Positions 7,102 through 7,711 of a DNA stretch of 7,711 bases are shown one piece after another; position 1 is the stretch's first letter, and every line of letters starts with the position of its first letter. The notes under the pieces are model-generated. The model did no database searches. It was given only the letters and a program-made list of their open reading frames with translations, and was not told the DNA's origin. A program made the translations under genes and the position numbers. The DNA comes from Clostridiales bacterium (GTDB lineage: Bacteria > Bacillota > Clostridia > Christensenellales > CAG-1252), in NCBI GenBank assembly GCA_003445835.1, contig DMCI01000006.1, positions 1-7,711 of the forward strand. The letters run 5' to 3'.

Positions 7102-7107
7102 TGACAC
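7078..7107 (-). promoter_or_regulatory. Candidate promoter of the Cys-rich mini-gene
   Basis: On the minus strand a -10-like TATGAT (7083-7078) lies 18 bp downstream of GTGTCA (7107-7102), a 4-of-6 match to TTGACA. Transcription would start near 7071, giving a leader of about 40 nt. The -35 is weak, so a different sigma factor or an activator is possible. I could not fit a clear sporulation-sigma consensus. Confidence 0.35.
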
Positions 7108-7112
7108 TCGCG

Positions 7113-7135
7113 CGCTTGACTTTTACCGCCAAGCG
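7113..7135. promoter_or_regulatory. Possible operator: inverted repeat across the glycyl-tRNA synthetase promoter
   Basis: CGCTTG (7113-7118) and CAAGCG (7130-7135) form a perfect 6-bp inverted repeat with an 11-bp gap. The left arm overlaps the -35 box and the right arm ends just before the -10 box, so a dimeric protein bound here would block RNA polymerase. The arms are short and no regulator is recognised. Confidence 0.3.
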
Positions 7136-7144
7136 TCCTATTAT
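7116..7144 (+). promoter_or_regulatory. Sigma-A-type promoter of the glycyl-tRNA synthetase gene
   Basis: TTGACT (7116-7121) and TATTAT (7139-7144) are separated by exactly 17 bp, with one mismatch to consensus in each box. Transcription should begin around 7151, giving a leader of about 35 nt. A perfect TTGACA lies just upstream (7101-7106) but has no -10 partner at the right distance. Confidence 0.75.
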
Positions 7145-7173
7145 TGTTATGTTCTTACTATTATAAGTTGATT

Positions 7174-7179
7174 AGGAGG
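7174..7179 (+). promoter_or_regulatory. Ribosome binding site of the glycyl-tRNA synthetase gene
   Basis: AGGAGG is a full Shine-Dalgarno match, 5 nt before the ATG at 7185. It fixes the start over other in-frame candidates such as the ATG six codons later. Confidence 0.88.
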
Positions 7180-7184
7180 CTATT

Positions 7185-7711
7185 ATGGCTAAACTCACTA
7201 TGGACAAACTTACCGCTCTTGCAAAGGGTCGCGGCTTCGTTTACCCGGGCAGCGAGATCTACGGCGGCTTGGCAAACACCTGGGACTACGGCCCTCTCGG
7301 TGTGGAACTCAAAAACAACATCAAAAAGGCTTGGTGGCAAAAATTTGTGACGGAAAACCCCTTGAACGTGGGTTTGGACTGCGCCATTTTGATGAACCCC
7401 AACGTATGGGTAGCTTCGGGTCACGTGGGCGGTTTTTCCGATCCTTTGATGGACTGCAAAAGCTGCAAAGCCCGTCATCGCGCGGATAACCTCATCGAGG
7501 ACTACAACAAAAAGAACGGTATCGAGCTGAACATCGCTTCTTGGTCGCATGCCGAGATGGAAGCTTATATCAAAGAGCACGAGATCAAATGCCCGATCTG
7601 CGGCAAGGCGGATTTTACCGGCATTCGTCAGTTCAACTTGATGTTCAAGACATTCCAGGGCGTCACCGAAGATAGCGTCAACACCCTTTACCTCCGTCCC
7701 GAGACGGCACA
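7185..7711 (+). CDS. glyQS: Glycyl-tRNA synthetase, single-chain class II type, 3' end cut by the window edge
   Basis: The first 175 residues of glycine--tRNA ligase are visible; the enzyme charges tRNA-Gly with glycine using ATP in the cytoplasm. The N-terminal signature is unmistakable: [14 protein letters not shown] (15-28), then [10 protein letters not shown] (30-39), the family's class II start region. [11 protein letters not shown] (77-87) leads into a zinc-binding region with Cys91-x2-Cys94 and CPICG (Cys136, Cys139). The fragment ends in LRPETA (170-175), the start of the motif 2 region of the active site. This is the homodimeric, eukaryote-like form, about 450-530 residues in full, not the two-subunit GlyQ/GlyS form of many other bacteria. 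It has its own promoter and ribosome binding site and no T-box leader. Codon use resembles the rest of the window. The call is firm; only the missing C-terminal part, including the anticodon-binding domain, cannot be checked. Confidence 0.97.
   Translation, partial: MAKLTMDKLTALAKGRGFVYPGSEIYGGLANTWDYGPLGVELKNNIKKAWWQKFVTENPLNVGLDCAILMNPNVWVASGHVGGFSDPLMDCKSCKARHRADNLIEDYNKKNGIELNIASWSHAEMEAYIKEHEIKCPICGKADFTGIRQFNLMFKTFQGVTEDSVNTLYLRPETA

Noticed and set aside
6936..7166. Plus-strand open frame of 76 codons across the divergent control region
   Set aside because: It crosses the Cys-rich gene and both promoters, lacks a ribosome site and shows no protein-like features.
7161..7580. Minus-strand open frame of 139 codons opposite glycyl-tRNA synthetase
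   Set aside because: Antisense shadow of a clearly identified conserved enzyme.

Overview
The window looks like chromosomal DNA from a Gram-positive bacterium, most likely an uncultured or gut-type member of the Clostridia (Bacillota). The evidence is indirect. There are two textbook AGGAGG ribosome binding sites, a sigma-A-type promoter, surface proteins with bacterial Ig-like (BIG2) folds, a single-chain glycyl-tRNA synthetase, and a tiny Cys/Gly-rich hydrophobic protein of a kind often seen in Clostridia. Base composition is roughly balanced by eye. No phage, transposon, CRISPR, tRNA or rRNA sequence was seen, and no species can be named.

Bases 1-6778 are one tightly packed plus-strand operon that enters from the left edge. 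It starts with the 3' part of a large multi-spanning ABC-exporter permease (1-1425). This overlaps by 4 bp (ATGA) an 879-residue exported protein (1422-4061), which in turn overlaps by 1 bp (TAATG) a 905-residue paralogue (4061-6778). Each paralogue has an N-terminal export or anchor segment, about four Ig-like domains, a parallel beta-helix segment and a shared C-terminal block that I do not recognise. The overlaps imply translational coupling, so the permease and the two surface proteins are probably made together and may act as one complex. The cognate ATPase is presumably upstream of the window.

A strong hairpin at 6798-6828 separates this operon from a convergent minus-strand gene (7030-6842). 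That gene encodes a 62-residue protein with 13 Cys and 12 Gly, built from two copies of a hydrophobic-run plus Cys/Gly-knot unit.

Bases 7031-7184 are a divergent control region. It has a good promoter and ribosome binding site for the rightward gene, a perfect ribosome binding site and a weaker promoter for the leftward gene, a 13-bp direct repeat and an inverted repeat. The rightward gene (7185 to the right edge) is the 5' part of glycyl-tRNA synthetase. Its leader is too short for a T-box riboswitch.

The most interesting part is the exporter permease with two coupled beta-helix partners. Its layout recalls NosDFY, where a beta-helix protein docks on an ABC-2 permease, but the protein families are visibly different and no cargo is evident. 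The second point of interest is the Cys-rich mini-protein.
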